In this document: positions 7,530-13,164 of the stretch, one piece after another
Layout: every line of letters begins with the position of its first letter
Position numbering within the stretch: the stretch's first letter is position 1
Assembly: GCA_964409635.1 (NCBI GenBank)
Contig: CAYPEL010000074.1
Coordinates: forward strand, 1 to 13,164
DNA from: CAYPEL01 sp964409635
GTDB lineage: Bacteria > Pseudomonadota > Gammaproteobacteria > DSM-19610
DNA: 13,164 nt
Direction of reading: 5' to 3'
The notes under the pieces: generated by a model
Databases searched by the model: none
The model's input: the letters and a program-made list of their open reading frames with translations, nothing else
Told to the model about the DNA's origin: nothing
Made by a program: the position numbers and the translations under genes

Positions 7530-7647
7530 GTACGCAAACTACCCGGCGAGGTGTTTTTTGACTCGCTGTAAATACATCCATGTACGCTCGATGACAGTAT
7601 CCATGCTGTCAACGGTCAAAAAATACCTCGCCGGGTAGTTTGCGTAC
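7530..7647. repeat. MITE-like palindromic element with 33-base inverted arms
   Basis: The arm at 7530-7562 and the arm at 7615-7647 are inverted repeats of 33 bases with a single mismatch. The 52-base interior has two smaller hairpins: TACAT-CC-ATGTA at 7573-7584 and a stem at 7593-7610 (GACAGTAT against ATGCTGTC, one G-U pair in RNA). It lies between the divergent lexA and ispG genes, where a bidirectional terminator would make little sense. The layout, long outer arms around a core with ATCCATG-type loops, resembles non-autonomous or palindromic dispersed repeats of gammaproteobacteria. It has no coding capacity, and no clear target-site duplication is visible at the ends. Confidence 0.75.
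7573..7584. repeat. Internal hairpin of the palindromic element (TACAT/ATGTA)
   Basis: A perfect 5-base stem around a CC loop within the core of the larger inverted-repeat element. With the neighbouring stem at 7593-7610, which also has an ATCCATG-type centre, it suggests that the core evolved as two related mini-palindromes. Confidence 0.55.
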
Positions 7648-7729
7648 TCACCAATGCGGTAACCGCTGCCTGGCCGGTGAAAATCCGCTATTATTAGACT
7701 ATCTCTCTATATTACATAAAGATCAGCCC

Positions 7730-8959
7730 ATGAGTTCAGATTCCCAAACACTCAAGCGTCACCAAACCGTTGCGGTAAAAATTGGCCCAGTCACGGTAGG
7801 CAGTGAACACCCAGTCGTAGTGCAGTCCATGACCAACACCGACACGGCAGATATTGAATCGACCGTGCGCCAGGTTGCCCAACTCGCACAGGCCGGCTCC
7901 GAACTGGTGCGTATTACGGTGAACACCGAAGACGCTGCCGCTGCGGTAGCACCGATTCGTGACAAGCTGGATGCGCAAGATGTAACGGTGCCATTGATTG
8001 GTGATTTTCATTTCAACGGCCACAAACTGCTCAGCAAATACCCGGACTGCGCACAGGCGCTGGCCAAATACCGCATTAACCCAGGTAACGTCGGCCGGGG
8101 GAAAAAGAAAGACGAACAGTTTGCCACCATGATTGAAACCGCCTGCCGGAATGATAAGGCCGTGCGCATTGGCGTGAACTGGGGCAGTCTGGATCAGCTG
8201 TTAGTTGTGCAAATGATGGATGAAAACAAGGCCCGGAAAAATCCAAAAGAATCACAAGCGGTGATTCACGATGCTATGGTAGCGTCCGCGCTGGACAATG
8301 CTGCCCGCGCACAAGAGCTGGGACTGGACAAGAACAGGCTTATCCTGTCAGTAAAAATGAGCGGCGTACAGGATTTAATTGGTGTGTACCAAACCCTCGC
8401 AGAACAATGTGACTACGCCTTACACCTGGGTCTGACAGAAGCTGGTATGGGAGCCAAAGGTATCGTCTCTTCAACCGCCGCCTTATCCATCCTGTTACAA
8501 GCAGGCATCGGCGACACCATCCGCATCTCCCTGACCCCCGAACCCGGCGGCGCCCGCACCCAGGAAGTGATTGTTGCCCAGGAAATCCTGCAATCCTTGG
8601 GGCTGCGTGCGTTCACACCTACGGTGGTCGCCTGCCCTGGCTGTGGACGTACAACCAGCGATTATTTTCAGAAACTGGCGCAGGATATTCAAGGTTATTT
8701 ACGCAAGCAGATGCCGGTCTGGCACAAAGAACATCCGGGCGTGGAAGAGATGAAGGTTGCGGTGATGGGTTGTGTTGTCAATGGGCCGGGGGAAAGCAAG
8801 CATGCTAACATTGGCATTAGCCTTCCGGGTACGGGTGAACGGCCTGTTGCGCCGGTTTATGTCGATGGGGAAAAAACGGTAACGTTGAAAGGTGATCGGA
8901 TTGCCGAAGAGTTTGAGGAATTGGTTAACGCGTATGTGGAAAGGAATTATAGTGCGTGA
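7730..8959 (+). CDS. ispG: 4-hydroxy-3-methylbut-2-en-1-yl diphosphate synthase (flavodoxin), IspG/GcpE
   Basis: Catalyses the reductive ring opening of MEcPP to HMBPP, the penultimate step of the MEP isoprenoid pathway, with a [4Fe-4S] cluster. The protein has 409 residues. Cluster ligands are C302 and C305 (ACPGCGRT) and C348 (MGCVVNGPGE), with Glu355 in NGPGE as the expected fourth ligand. VVVQSMTNTDTADIESTV (29-46), RINPGNVG and LGLTEAGMG mark the TIM-barrel. The 409-residue length and the WGSLDQLL, QMMDEN and SLTPEPGGART segments match the longer type of alpha-, beta- and some gammaproteobacteria, not the 372-residue E. coli type. The start at 7730 is chosen for the family N terminus and a weak AAAGA site at 7718-7722. 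The upstream open frame runs into the inverted repeat and is rejected. Confidence 0.96.
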   Translation: MSSDSQTLKRHQTVAVKIGPVTVGSEHPVVVQSMTNTDTADIESTVRQVAQLAQAGSELVRITVNTEDAAAAVAPIRDKLDAQDVTVPLIGDFHFNGHKLLSKYPDCAQALAKYRINPGNVGRGKKKDEQFATMIETACRNDKAVRIGVNWGSLDQLLVVQMMDENKARKNPKESQAVIHDAMVASALDNAARAQELGLDKNRLILSVKMSGVQDLIGVYQTLAEQCDYALHLGLTEAGMGAKGIVSSTAALSILLQAGIGDTIRISLTPEPGGARTQEVIVAQEILQSLGLRAFTPTVVACPGCGRTTSDYFQKLAQDIQGYLRKQMPVWHKEHPGVEEMKVAVMGCVVNGPGESKHANIGISLPGTGERPVAPVYVDGEKTVTLKGDRIAEEFEELVNAYVERNYSA

Positions 8960-8980
8960 TCGGACGAGAGAGTGGTTTGT

Positions 8981-8997
8981 GATGGGTTACACCCATC
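8981..8997. repeat. Perfect short hairpin after ispG, possible terminator or dispersed-repeat fragment
   Basis: GATGGGT-TAC-ACCCATC is a 7-base perfect stem with a 3-base loop, 21 bases after the ispG stop. The sequence after it (CTACGGTTTAGTTTT) is only loosely T-rich, so a classical rho-independent terminator is doubtful. The GATGGGT/ACCCATCCTACGG wording resembles short dispersed repeats seen in gammaproteobacterial genomes. Confidence 0.45.
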
Positions 8998-9026
8998 CTA
9001 CGGTTTAGTTTTAGAGGAAGGTTGAT

Positions 9027-9941
9027 ATGAATTATTTAAACAAGCTGATATTGAGTTTGTTTCTGGTTTATTTTTCGGGTTGCCATACTGCATTTGCAAA
9101 AGATGGTGCAGATGAATACAGCGATGTAGAAATTAAAACTGTAGAACTCGGAAACGGGATTTATATGCTGACAGGTAAAGGTGGCAATATCGGAGTGTCT
9201 GTTGGTGAAGATGGCGTTTTTATGATTGACGATCAATTCGCGCCATTAACCAAAAAAATCAAAGCGGCTGTGGCCAGTATTTCTGATAAACCACTGCGTT
9301 TTGTTATTAACACCCACTGGCATTTCGACCATACCGGTGGCAATGAGAATCTTGGCAAAGAAGGCGTCGTTATCGTTGCCCACGATAATGTGCGCGAACG
9401 TATGAGCAAAGATAACTTTATCGCCGCGTTCAATAAACAGGTGCCCGCCTCCCCTAAAGTTGCATTACCTGTTATTACCTTTAATGACGCCGTGACTTTT
9501 CACCTAAACGGGTTGGAAATAAATGTCAGCCATCAAAGCAACGCCCACACGGATGGCGACAGTATGGTCTTTTTCAATACCGCCAATGTCATTCATATGG
9601 GCGATACATTTTTTAATGGCTTCTACCCTTTTATTGATGCCGCCACTAAAGGCAGTGTAAACGGCATGATTGAGGCTGCTGACCGGGTGCTTGCAATCGC
9701 AGATGACAATACAAAAATCATCCCTGGACATGGCCCGTTAGGCGATAAAAAAGCCTTGGCGAAATATCGCGATATGCTGGTGACGGTCAGAGACCGCATG
9801 CAAAAACTGATCGGCCGGGGCAAAACACTTGAGGAAATTATCGCCTTGAATCCAAATGCTGATGTGGATACAGTTTGGGGTAACGGATTTCTTGATCCAG
9901 AGGCGTTTCTGAAGATTTTGCATTCAGCAATGCCTGAATAA
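9027..9941 (+). CDS. Exported metallo-beta-lactamase-fold hydrolase
   Basis: A 304-residue MBL-fold metallo-hydrolase. The dinuclear zinc motif is H97-x-H99-x-D101-H102 (THWHFDHTGGN), followed by H174 (NAHTDGDS), D193 (HMGDTFF) and H235 (IPGHGPL), so the metal site looks complete. The N-terminal hydrophobic segment ends in AFA/KDG (about residue 24), implying periplasmic export. An overlapping FSGC at 16-19 is a poor lipobox. The family includes beta-lactamases, thioesterases, lactonases and SoxH-type or quinoprotein-relay hydrolases. The substrate cannot be told from sequence, and the C-terminal extension after H235 is helical. The start is supported by a strong AGAGGAAGG site at 9013-9021. 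It is separated by about 70 bases from ispG and is probably transcribed on its own. Confidence 0.85.
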   Translation: MNYLNKLILSLFLVYFSGCHTAFAKDGADEYSDVEIKTVELGNGIYMLTGKGGNIGVSVGEDGVFMIDDQFAPLTKKIKAAVASISDKPLRFVINTHWHFDHTGGNENLGKEGVVIVAHDNVRERMSKDNFIAAFNKQVPASPKVALPVITFNDAVTFHLNGLEINVSHQSNAHTDGDSMVFFNTANVIHMGDTFFNGFYPFIDAATKGSVNGMIEAADRVLAIADDNTKIIPGHGPLGDKKALAKYRDMLVTVRDRMQKLIGRGKTLEEIIALNPNADVDTVWGNGFLDPEAFLKILHSAMPE

Positions 9942-10193
9942 TAAAAAATAGGCTCTTCAGGAAAATTCGTGGGTAGATTAGTATTGAAATCACAATAAAC
10001 AGCAGTAATGTCAGTGAGTACGCATAAATTTCGGGGGGTGGGGCTTCTTTTGATAGAGCTTTTATTCTTTTCGTACACTCTTCTTAAACACAAAACAAGG
10101 TATTAATTCACTCCTGAAGTACGACTTTAATTACATCATGGCTCTGCTAAATCGATATAGTCTTGAAACTCTTCTACCAAAGAGAGGTTCGCC
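9942..10193. other. Noncoding spacer between MBL gene and small secreted protein gene
   Basis: AT-rich spacer with a G-run at about 10035-10046. I see no convincing gene, terminator or repeat. It presumably carries the promoter of the downstream small gene, but no confident -35/-10 pair stands out. Confidence 0.5.
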
Positions 10194-10592
10194 ATGAAAA
10201 CCAAAGTATTACCAATATTGTCCATTCTTGTCCTTGCTTCGACTACTTCGTTTGCCGAAAAAGGGGTTTCTTTCGCTGATCGGATGTATAACAAACTCCC
10301 CTCAATCACTACTTACGAAAAACACTGCCTCATGAATTATCAATCAGGTACAGAACTGGAGAGATGCCTGGAATCACGGCCGGACACAGACTTACACAAA
10401 ATGGCCAAACAACGAAGTCGAAAACGTCTAAGCACGCTAAACGAGTTGTCCCTGGAATATAGCTATGAAAACAGTAGTAGCAGTGATCCGTGGTTCCAGT
10501 TCTGCCTTGAAAACGTCCCTTATCCCTGCACTATAGACTGCAGCATGGGTTTTGTTTGCGCCGACAACCACGACTCGTCAGTGCGATACTGA
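10194..10592 (+). CDS. Secreted small six-cysteine protein of unknown function
   Basis: A 132-residue protein that I do not recognise. It has a clear signal peptide (basic MKTK, hydrophobic 5-16, cleavage about SFA/EKG at residue 21). The mature part has six Cys (45, 58, 104, 112, 116, 122), an even number consistent with three disulfides in the periplasm. Four of them are clustered in the last third (FCLENVPYPCTIDCSMGFVC), after a basic stretch (KQRSRKRLS, about 72-80) and a Ser-rich linker (94-98). The start is supported by AGAGAGG at 10181-10187, six bases before the ATG. Codon and base use are more AT-rich than the elongasome genes, suggesting an accessory gene. It is separated by about 250 bases from the MBL gene. 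No function can be inferred. Confidence 0.75.
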   Translation: MKTKVLPILSILVLASTTSFAEKGVSFADRMYNKLPSITTYEKHCLMNYQSGTELERCLESRPDTDLHKMAKQRSRKRLSTLNELSLEYSYENSSSSDPWFQFCLENVPYPCTIDCSMGFVCADNHDSSVRY

Positions 10593-10601
10593 AAGTTAGA
10601 C

Positions 10602-10677
10602 AAAAAAATCATTTGGTAAACGATAAGGCGAACATTACTTGTGTGCAAAGTGTTCACCTTTCGTTTGCCATTGATTT
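10602..10677 (-). terminator. Imperfect long inverted repeat, possible leftward rho-independent terminator
   Basis: The arm at 10606-10634 pairs with the arm at 10651-10677 with a few mismatches and a small bulge, around a 16-base loop. Read on the - strand, the stem is followed directly by a T run (complement of 10602-10608). This could end transcripts arriving from the PilZ-like gene, whose stop is about 190 bases upstream in that direction. Read on the + strand there is no T run. The stem base is AT-rich, so a decayed repeat element is an alternative. Confidence 0.5.
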
Positions 10678-10707
10678 AACTTTATGGGAGTCCAGCGGCG
10701 ATTTTTG

Positions 10708-10792
10708 GCCGAACTTTGACTTACTGCTTTGACGGCAACCTTGCTTCCAGCATGCGCCGGAATGACAAGTTAAAGCCGAAACTTTGACCTAC
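10708..10792. repeat. Imperfect direct repeat flanking a REP-like fragment
   Basis: GCCGAACTTTGACTTAC at 10708-10724 recurs as GCCGAAACTTTGACCTAC at 10775-10792 with one insertion and one change. CTTTGAC occurs a third time between them at 10728-10734. The intervening GCTTCCAGCATGCGCCGGAA resembles the CATGCCGGAATGAC-type dispersed repeats of many proteobacteria. Probably the remains of a repeat insertion; no coding. Confidence 0.4.
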
Positions 10793-10863
10793 ATAAGGAT
10801 GTTGGACTTGTTTAATCAAACTCAACTGTGAGGTCGAGTCTGCGTTATTACATTTTAAAATAT

Positions 10864-11295
10864 TTAGAATAAATTATTCTCTGCCCTGGTTTGATTTGGT
10901 TTGATATCGATTAATGCTGCCAGATCGCGGAAGAATTCTGTGCTTTGTGTATTTGTATATAATATACCTATGCCAGCCTCAGTACGCCGGGCTATGATTC
11001 CACGCAACCAGTATTTTTTTACCTTTCCCATCAGTAGTATCGCCACCCGGATATGGATAACATCGTTGGGGTGGAAACTGGTCGGGCCGGTTTCAAGAAA
11101 CATACCCCGTTTATCAAGATCACGGGTTTTAAAGGTGCCTACCAGGCCTACCTCGAGAGGATGTGCTAATTTTCTGTTGTTATTGTAGAGTTCGACATCC
11201 AGTCTGGCAGGTACACGCCGGCTCCAGCGAAAGACAGAGAAATTATCAGCTTCGCCTTGCCTAAGATATTCACAATGTGTTTGTAAATGCTGCAT
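10864..11295 (-). CDS. Small PilZ-domain protein
   Basis: A 143-residue protein with a single PilZ-like domain. The RxxxR motif of c-di-GMP binding is R27-VPA-R31 in RWSRRVPARLDVEL. The second motif, normally [D/N]-x-S-x-x-G, reads D59-L-D-K-R-G64, with Ser replaced by Asp, so nucleotide binding is plausible but not assured. Beta-strand pattern follows (NDVIHIRVAIL, KYWLRGIIARR, AGIGILYTN). The start at 11295 is chosen because AGAGGAA (complement of 11301-11307) is ideally placed. An upstream in-frame ATG at 11331 lacks such a site. It is the last gene of the leftward set after the kinase, response regulator and second PilZ-like gene, 329 bases from the latter, so it may have its own promoter. 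Role is inferred only: a c-di-GMP-responsive or partner-binding adaptor. Confidence 0.75.
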   Translation of the reverse strand: MQHLQTHCEYLRQGEADNFSVFRWSRRVPARLDVELYNNNRKLAHPLEVGLVGTFKTRDLDKRGMFLETGPTSFHPNDVIHIRVAILLMGKVKKYWLRGIIARRTEAGIGILYTNTQSTEFFRDLAALIDIKPNQTRAENNLF

Positions 11296-11410
11296 TGCTT
11301 TTCCTCTAACTACATGTCCCTGTCGTGCCATCAGCTAGCTTAGTGTATATATGATCTGCATGTACGTTGTATGCTGACACTAATACATTCTCCCTCTGGT
11401 ACTGCTTGAT

Positions 11411-11458
11411 TGTCATGCGTATACAGCCAGCGTCCTTGTTAGCCGTATACGCATGACA
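11411..11458. repeat. Perfect 14-base inverted repeat, possible operator or hairpin
   Basis: TGTCATGCGTATAC at 11411-11424 is matched exactly by its reverse complement at 11445-11458, with a 20-base loop. A third CGTATAC follows at 11465-11471. The symmetric sites about 34 bases apart centre to centre suggest paired operator sites or a stable RNA stem upstream of the leftward PilZ gene. There is no adjacent T run for a terminator. Confidence 0.6.
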
Positions 11459-11563
11459 GCTTTACGTATACTGATCATTTCTGGTTTACTTGTAGCCGTG
11501 TTCAGATTGCTCAGCGAGTAAACTTTAGTCAAATATTCTACTGGAATAAATACGTAACATTAC

Positions 11564-11581
11564 GTAAGAATAAATTCTTAC
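11564..11581. repeat. Perfect 8-base palindrome GTAAGAAT/ATTCTTAC
   Basis: GTAAGAAT-AA-ATTCTTAC is a perfect inverted repeat just downstream of the leftward PilZ-like gene that ends at 11625. The preceding TACGTAACATTACGTAA is a short direct repeat. A protein-binding site is possible; function is unknown. Confidence 0.4.
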
Positions 11582-11593
11582 CGTGACCGGTAA

Positions 11594-11609
11594 TCCGCTT
11601 TATAGCGGA
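11594..11609. repeat. Small hairpin TCCGC/GCGGA after the upstream PilZ-like gene
   Basis: TCCGC-TTTATA-GCGGA is a 5-base perfect stem, 16 bases beyond the stop of the leftward gene. On the - strand it is not followed by a T run, so termination is doubtful. Confidence 0.3.
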
Positions 11610-11624
11610 CAGAATAAGCGAACT

Positions 11625-12035
11625 TCACCGGGCGTTATCCCGGCTATGTACAGGACTCGCAAGGCCTCGATCGAGGCTAAGTTTAACCCCGTTACTGTCG
11701 CGCTCTATAACGCTGGCCGCCAACCTTATACCGTTGCTACTTTCACCTGAAACGAATTCGATTTCTATCCGTGTATTCACTGGAAAAAGCAGCGGGTTGA
11801 TCCTGGCAAAGAATCTGGCTGGAGCGATACTCTGTGCTTTGCAGCAGGCCATCAGAAGTCCATCCAGATATATCCTGATATCTATTCCGTCCATATTCCG
11901 CATGCCGCCAGGGCTTGCGGAATCTGTAGCCATTCGAGTACGAACTGAGGACTCTGACAAGTGTAAAGAGGTACTGGCTGATTGATCCATGCGCACAGAG
12001 TAAGTGATTTTCGGAGCAAGGAAAATGCGTGGCAT
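11625..12035 (-). CDS. Second small PilZ-like protein, lacking c-di-GMP motifs
   Basis: A 136-residue protein. The C-terminal half (about 50-123) has a PilZ-like strand pattern similar to its neighbour at 10864-11295: IDIRIYLDGLLMACC, a FFARINPLLFPVNTRIEIEF segment and IRLAASVIERDSNGVKLSL. Neither RxxxR nor [D/N]xSxxG is recognisable, so it would be a non-binding (degenerate) PilZ domain. The first 45 residues are Ser-rich and probably disordered. The start is uncertain: no Shine-Dalgarno site precedes 12035, and Met16 or Met35 are alternatives. It lies 27 bases after the response regulator stop, so it probably belongs to the same transcript. Family assignment rests on pattern likeness, not on firm motifs. 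Confidence 0.55.
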   Translation of the reverse strand: MPRIFLAPKITYSVRMDQSASTSLHLSESSVRTRMATDSASPGGMRNMDGIDIRIYLDGLLMACCKAQSIAPARFFARINPLLFPVNTRIEIEFVSGESSNGIRLAASVIERDSNGVKLSLDRGLASPVHSRDNAR

Positions 12036-12062
12036 TACTTAGGTGGAACTACCTATGTAGTG

Positions 12063-12683
12063 TTAAAATAGATCAGCGATCCTGCTTGTCTGGCTAAGCT
12101 CAATCAGTTCCGCCAGTGAACCGGAACCAGTTTTTTCCATGATCCTGCTGCGGTGTGTTTCTACGGTTCGATGGCTTAATCCCAATTCCCTGGCTATCAC
12201 CTTGCTTGCCTTACCGGCTGCTACTAGCCACATGACTTCCCTCTCTCTTGGTGTCAGGGATTTAAGCCTCGCAGCTGCATCTGCCCGCCTGGCCAGGGCT
12301 TTCCGGTTAGACTGATCAAGCTGGATTGCTTCCTGAATACGTTCCAGCAGCAATCCTTCATCAAAGGGCTTCTCCATGAAGTCGACTGCACCACTGCGGA
12401 ACGCCTGAGCAGACATGGAAATATCGCCATGCCCGGTCAGAAAAATGACAGGGATAATACTGCCCCTTGCTGCAAGTTCTTGCTGCAGTTTGATACCGCT
12501 CATCCCGGGCATGCGTAAATCCAGCACCAGACAACCCGGCCGATCCGCATCAAAGACCGCAAGAAAGTCTTTTGCCGTCGCGAAGGATTCGGCGCTGAAC
12601 TTTGCCGTTTCCATCAGTAACTCGAGCGCCTTTCTAACGGCGCTATCATCGTCAACCAGGAAAACCGTGGGTTCTGTATCCAT
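12063..12683 (-). CDS. FixJ-family two-component response regulator (REC + LuxR-type HTH)
   Basis: A 206-residue DNA-binding response regulator. The receiver domain (about 5-118) has the acidic pocket D11-D12-D13, phospho-acceptor D55 (VLDLRMPGMSG), Thr83 (FLTGHGD) and Lys105 (FMEKPF), all intact. A linker and a LuxR/GerE-type helix-turn-helix (about 142-190) follow: LTPREREVMWLVAAGKASKVIARELGLSHRTVETHRSRIMEKTG. FLTGHGDISMSAQAFRSGAVDFMEKPF is typical of the FixJ/TodT/StyR group. The start is four bases after the stop of the upstream kinase, with no clear ribosome binding site, so the pair is probably coupled. Target genes are unknown; the adjacent PilZ-like genes and their palindromic spacer are natural candidates. 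Confidence 0.93.
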   Translation of the reverse strand: MDTEPTVFLVDDDSAVRKALELLMETAKFSAESFATAKDFLAVFDADRPGCLVLDLRMPGMSGIKLQQELAARGSIIPVIFLTGHGDISMSAQAFRSGAVDFMEKPFDEGLLLERIQEAIQLDQSNRKALARRADAAARLKSLTPREREVMWLVAAGKASKVIARELGLSHRTVETHRSRIMEKTGSGSLAELIELSQTSRIADLF

Positions 12684-12687
12684 AGTT

Positions 12688-13164
12688 TCAATCTAGACCG
12701 CTAACGGGGAGAATGAAGTAAAAAGTGGCACCGGCGCCTGGTTTCGAGTCCACCCACAGTTGCCCGCCGTGGGCTTCGATAATGGATCGGCTGATGGCCA
12801 GCCCAAGCCCCATGCCGTTTTCTTTGGTTGAAAAGAAGGTATCAAACAGCTTATCTAGCGTATCGGTAGCCAGTCCAGGCCCGGTGTCACGAACCTGAAC
12901 CTCAAGTTGGTTTTCATCCGTCTGCCTGCTGGAAATCACCAGGTTGCGTGCACCATCGTCTGTTTCGTTCATGGCCTCGATGGCGTTGTGGAGCAGATTC
13001 AGGATCACTTGTTCGATCTGGATGCTGTCTGCCATGACGGACGGTAGGTCAGGCGCCAGTTCAAGTTGTAGCGTGATTACCTGTTTATCCAGTTCGGCGC
13101 TGATAAAACGTGTTGCATTCTCCAAGACCCGGTTGAGATCCATCGCTTCGCGCTGCACTTCTCC
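12688..13164 (-). CDS. Sensor histidine kinase, C-terminal ATPase part; 5' end outside window
   Basis: The C-terminal 158 residues of a sensor kinase that is expected to phosphorylate the adjacent FixJ-type regulator. The HATPase_c domain is complete: N box QVILNLLHNAIEAMNE, G1 box VRDTGPGL, F box KLFDTFFSTKENG, G2 box GMGLGLAISRSIIEAHGG and the closing GAGATFYFILP. The reading frame stays open to the window edge, and the residues before DLNRVLENATRF are normal HisKA-to-HATPase linker. The GTG at 13158 is therefore not a real start, and the H box and sensory (often PAS) domains lie beyond 13164. It is followed four bases later by the regulator gene. Confidence 0.93.
   Translation of the reverse strand, partial: GEVQREAMDLNRVLENATRFISAELDKQVITLQLELAPDLPSVMADSIQIEQVILNLLHNAIEAMNETDDGARNLVISSRQTDENQLEVQVRDTGPGLATDTLDKLFDTFFSTKENGMGLGLAISRSIIEAHGGQLWVDSKPGAGATFYFILPVSGLD

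Larger units (their letters stand above)
11296..11624. other. Palindrome-rich noncoding spacer between the two PilZ-like genes
   Basis: No gene or tRNA is seen here on either strand. The stretch holds a perfect 14-base inverted repeat (11411-11458), an 8-base palindrome (11564-11581) and a small hairpin (11594-11609), and three GTATAC words. It should contain the leader and probable promoter of the leftward PilZ gene. Confidence 0.6.

Noticed and set aside
7530..7647. Inverted repeat as a rho-independent terminator
   Set aside because: It lies between two divergent genes starting on either side, so there is no upstream transcript to end in either direction; the outer arm ends are not followed by T runs.
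7640..7729. N-terminal extension of ispG reaching the inverted repeat
   Set aside because: The extension is Cys/Leu-rich and unlike the IspG family, and it would start inside the repeat arm; the ATG at 7730 fits the family.
9623..10093. Reverse-strand 156-residue open frame over the MBL gene end
   Set aside because: It lies mostly antisense to the well-supported hydrolase, has no ribosome binding site that stands out and no recognisable family.
11296..11331. Longer start for the PilZ protein at 11331
   Set aside because: It lacks a ribosome binding site, while the ATG at 11293-11295 has AGAGGAA at good spacing.
11332..11624. Possible tRNA or structured RNA gene in the PilZ spacer
   Set aside because: Several short stems are present but no cloverleaf, anticodon arm or T-loop consensus could be assembled.

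Overview
The window looks like a chromosomal segment of a gammaproteobacterium. The elongasome gene order (PBP2, RodA, MltB, RlpA, PBP5-type carboxypeptidase) is typical of that class, and the lexA gene carries two CTGT-N8-ACAG operators. IspG is of the longer kind found in alpha-, beta- and some gammaproteobacteria rather than the shorter E. coli kind. I cannot name a genus. No rRNA, tRNA, CRISPR array, transposase or phage gene was found.

Region 1 (1-6156, + strand) is a tightly packed rod-shape and peptidoglycan operon: the 3' part of mrdA (PBP2), rodA, mltB, rlpA, a dacA/dacC-type D,D-carboxypeptidase and a D-amino-acid aminotransferase. Gaps run from a 4-base overlap to about 50 bases. 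PBP2 and RodA build lateral-wall glycan, MltB and RlpA cut glycan strands, the carboxypeptidase trims pentapeptides, and the aminotransferase probably supplies or recycles D-amino acids. In many relatives this cluster continues into ybeD-lipB-lipA. Here it stops at an opposing operon.

Region 2 (6111-7500, - strand) is a lexA-imuA bicistron with an ATGA overlap. It is controlled by a doubly operated SOS promoter, and its 3' end overlaps the aminotransferase gene convergently by 46 bases. No imuB or dnaE2 follows. Between lexA and ispG lies a 118-base element with 33-base near-perfect inverted arms and internal hairpins, resembling a MITE or palindromic dispersed repeat.

Region 3 (7730-8959, + strand) is ispG of the MEP isoprenoid pathway.

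Region 4 (about 8960-13164) is looser, visibly more AT-rich between genes, and accessory in character. It holds a secreted metallo-beta-lactamase-fold hydrolase, an orphan secreted six-cysteine small protein, a repeat-containing noncoding stretch, and a leftward regulatory unit. That unit comprises a histidine kinase (partial at the right edge), a FixJ-family response regulator and two small PilZ-like proteins, with palindromes in the spacer between the two PilZ-like genes. This unit, with both PilZ-like proteins deviating from the canonical c-di-GMP-binding motifs, is the most interesting lead. I see no strong evidence for a wholly new multi-gene system.
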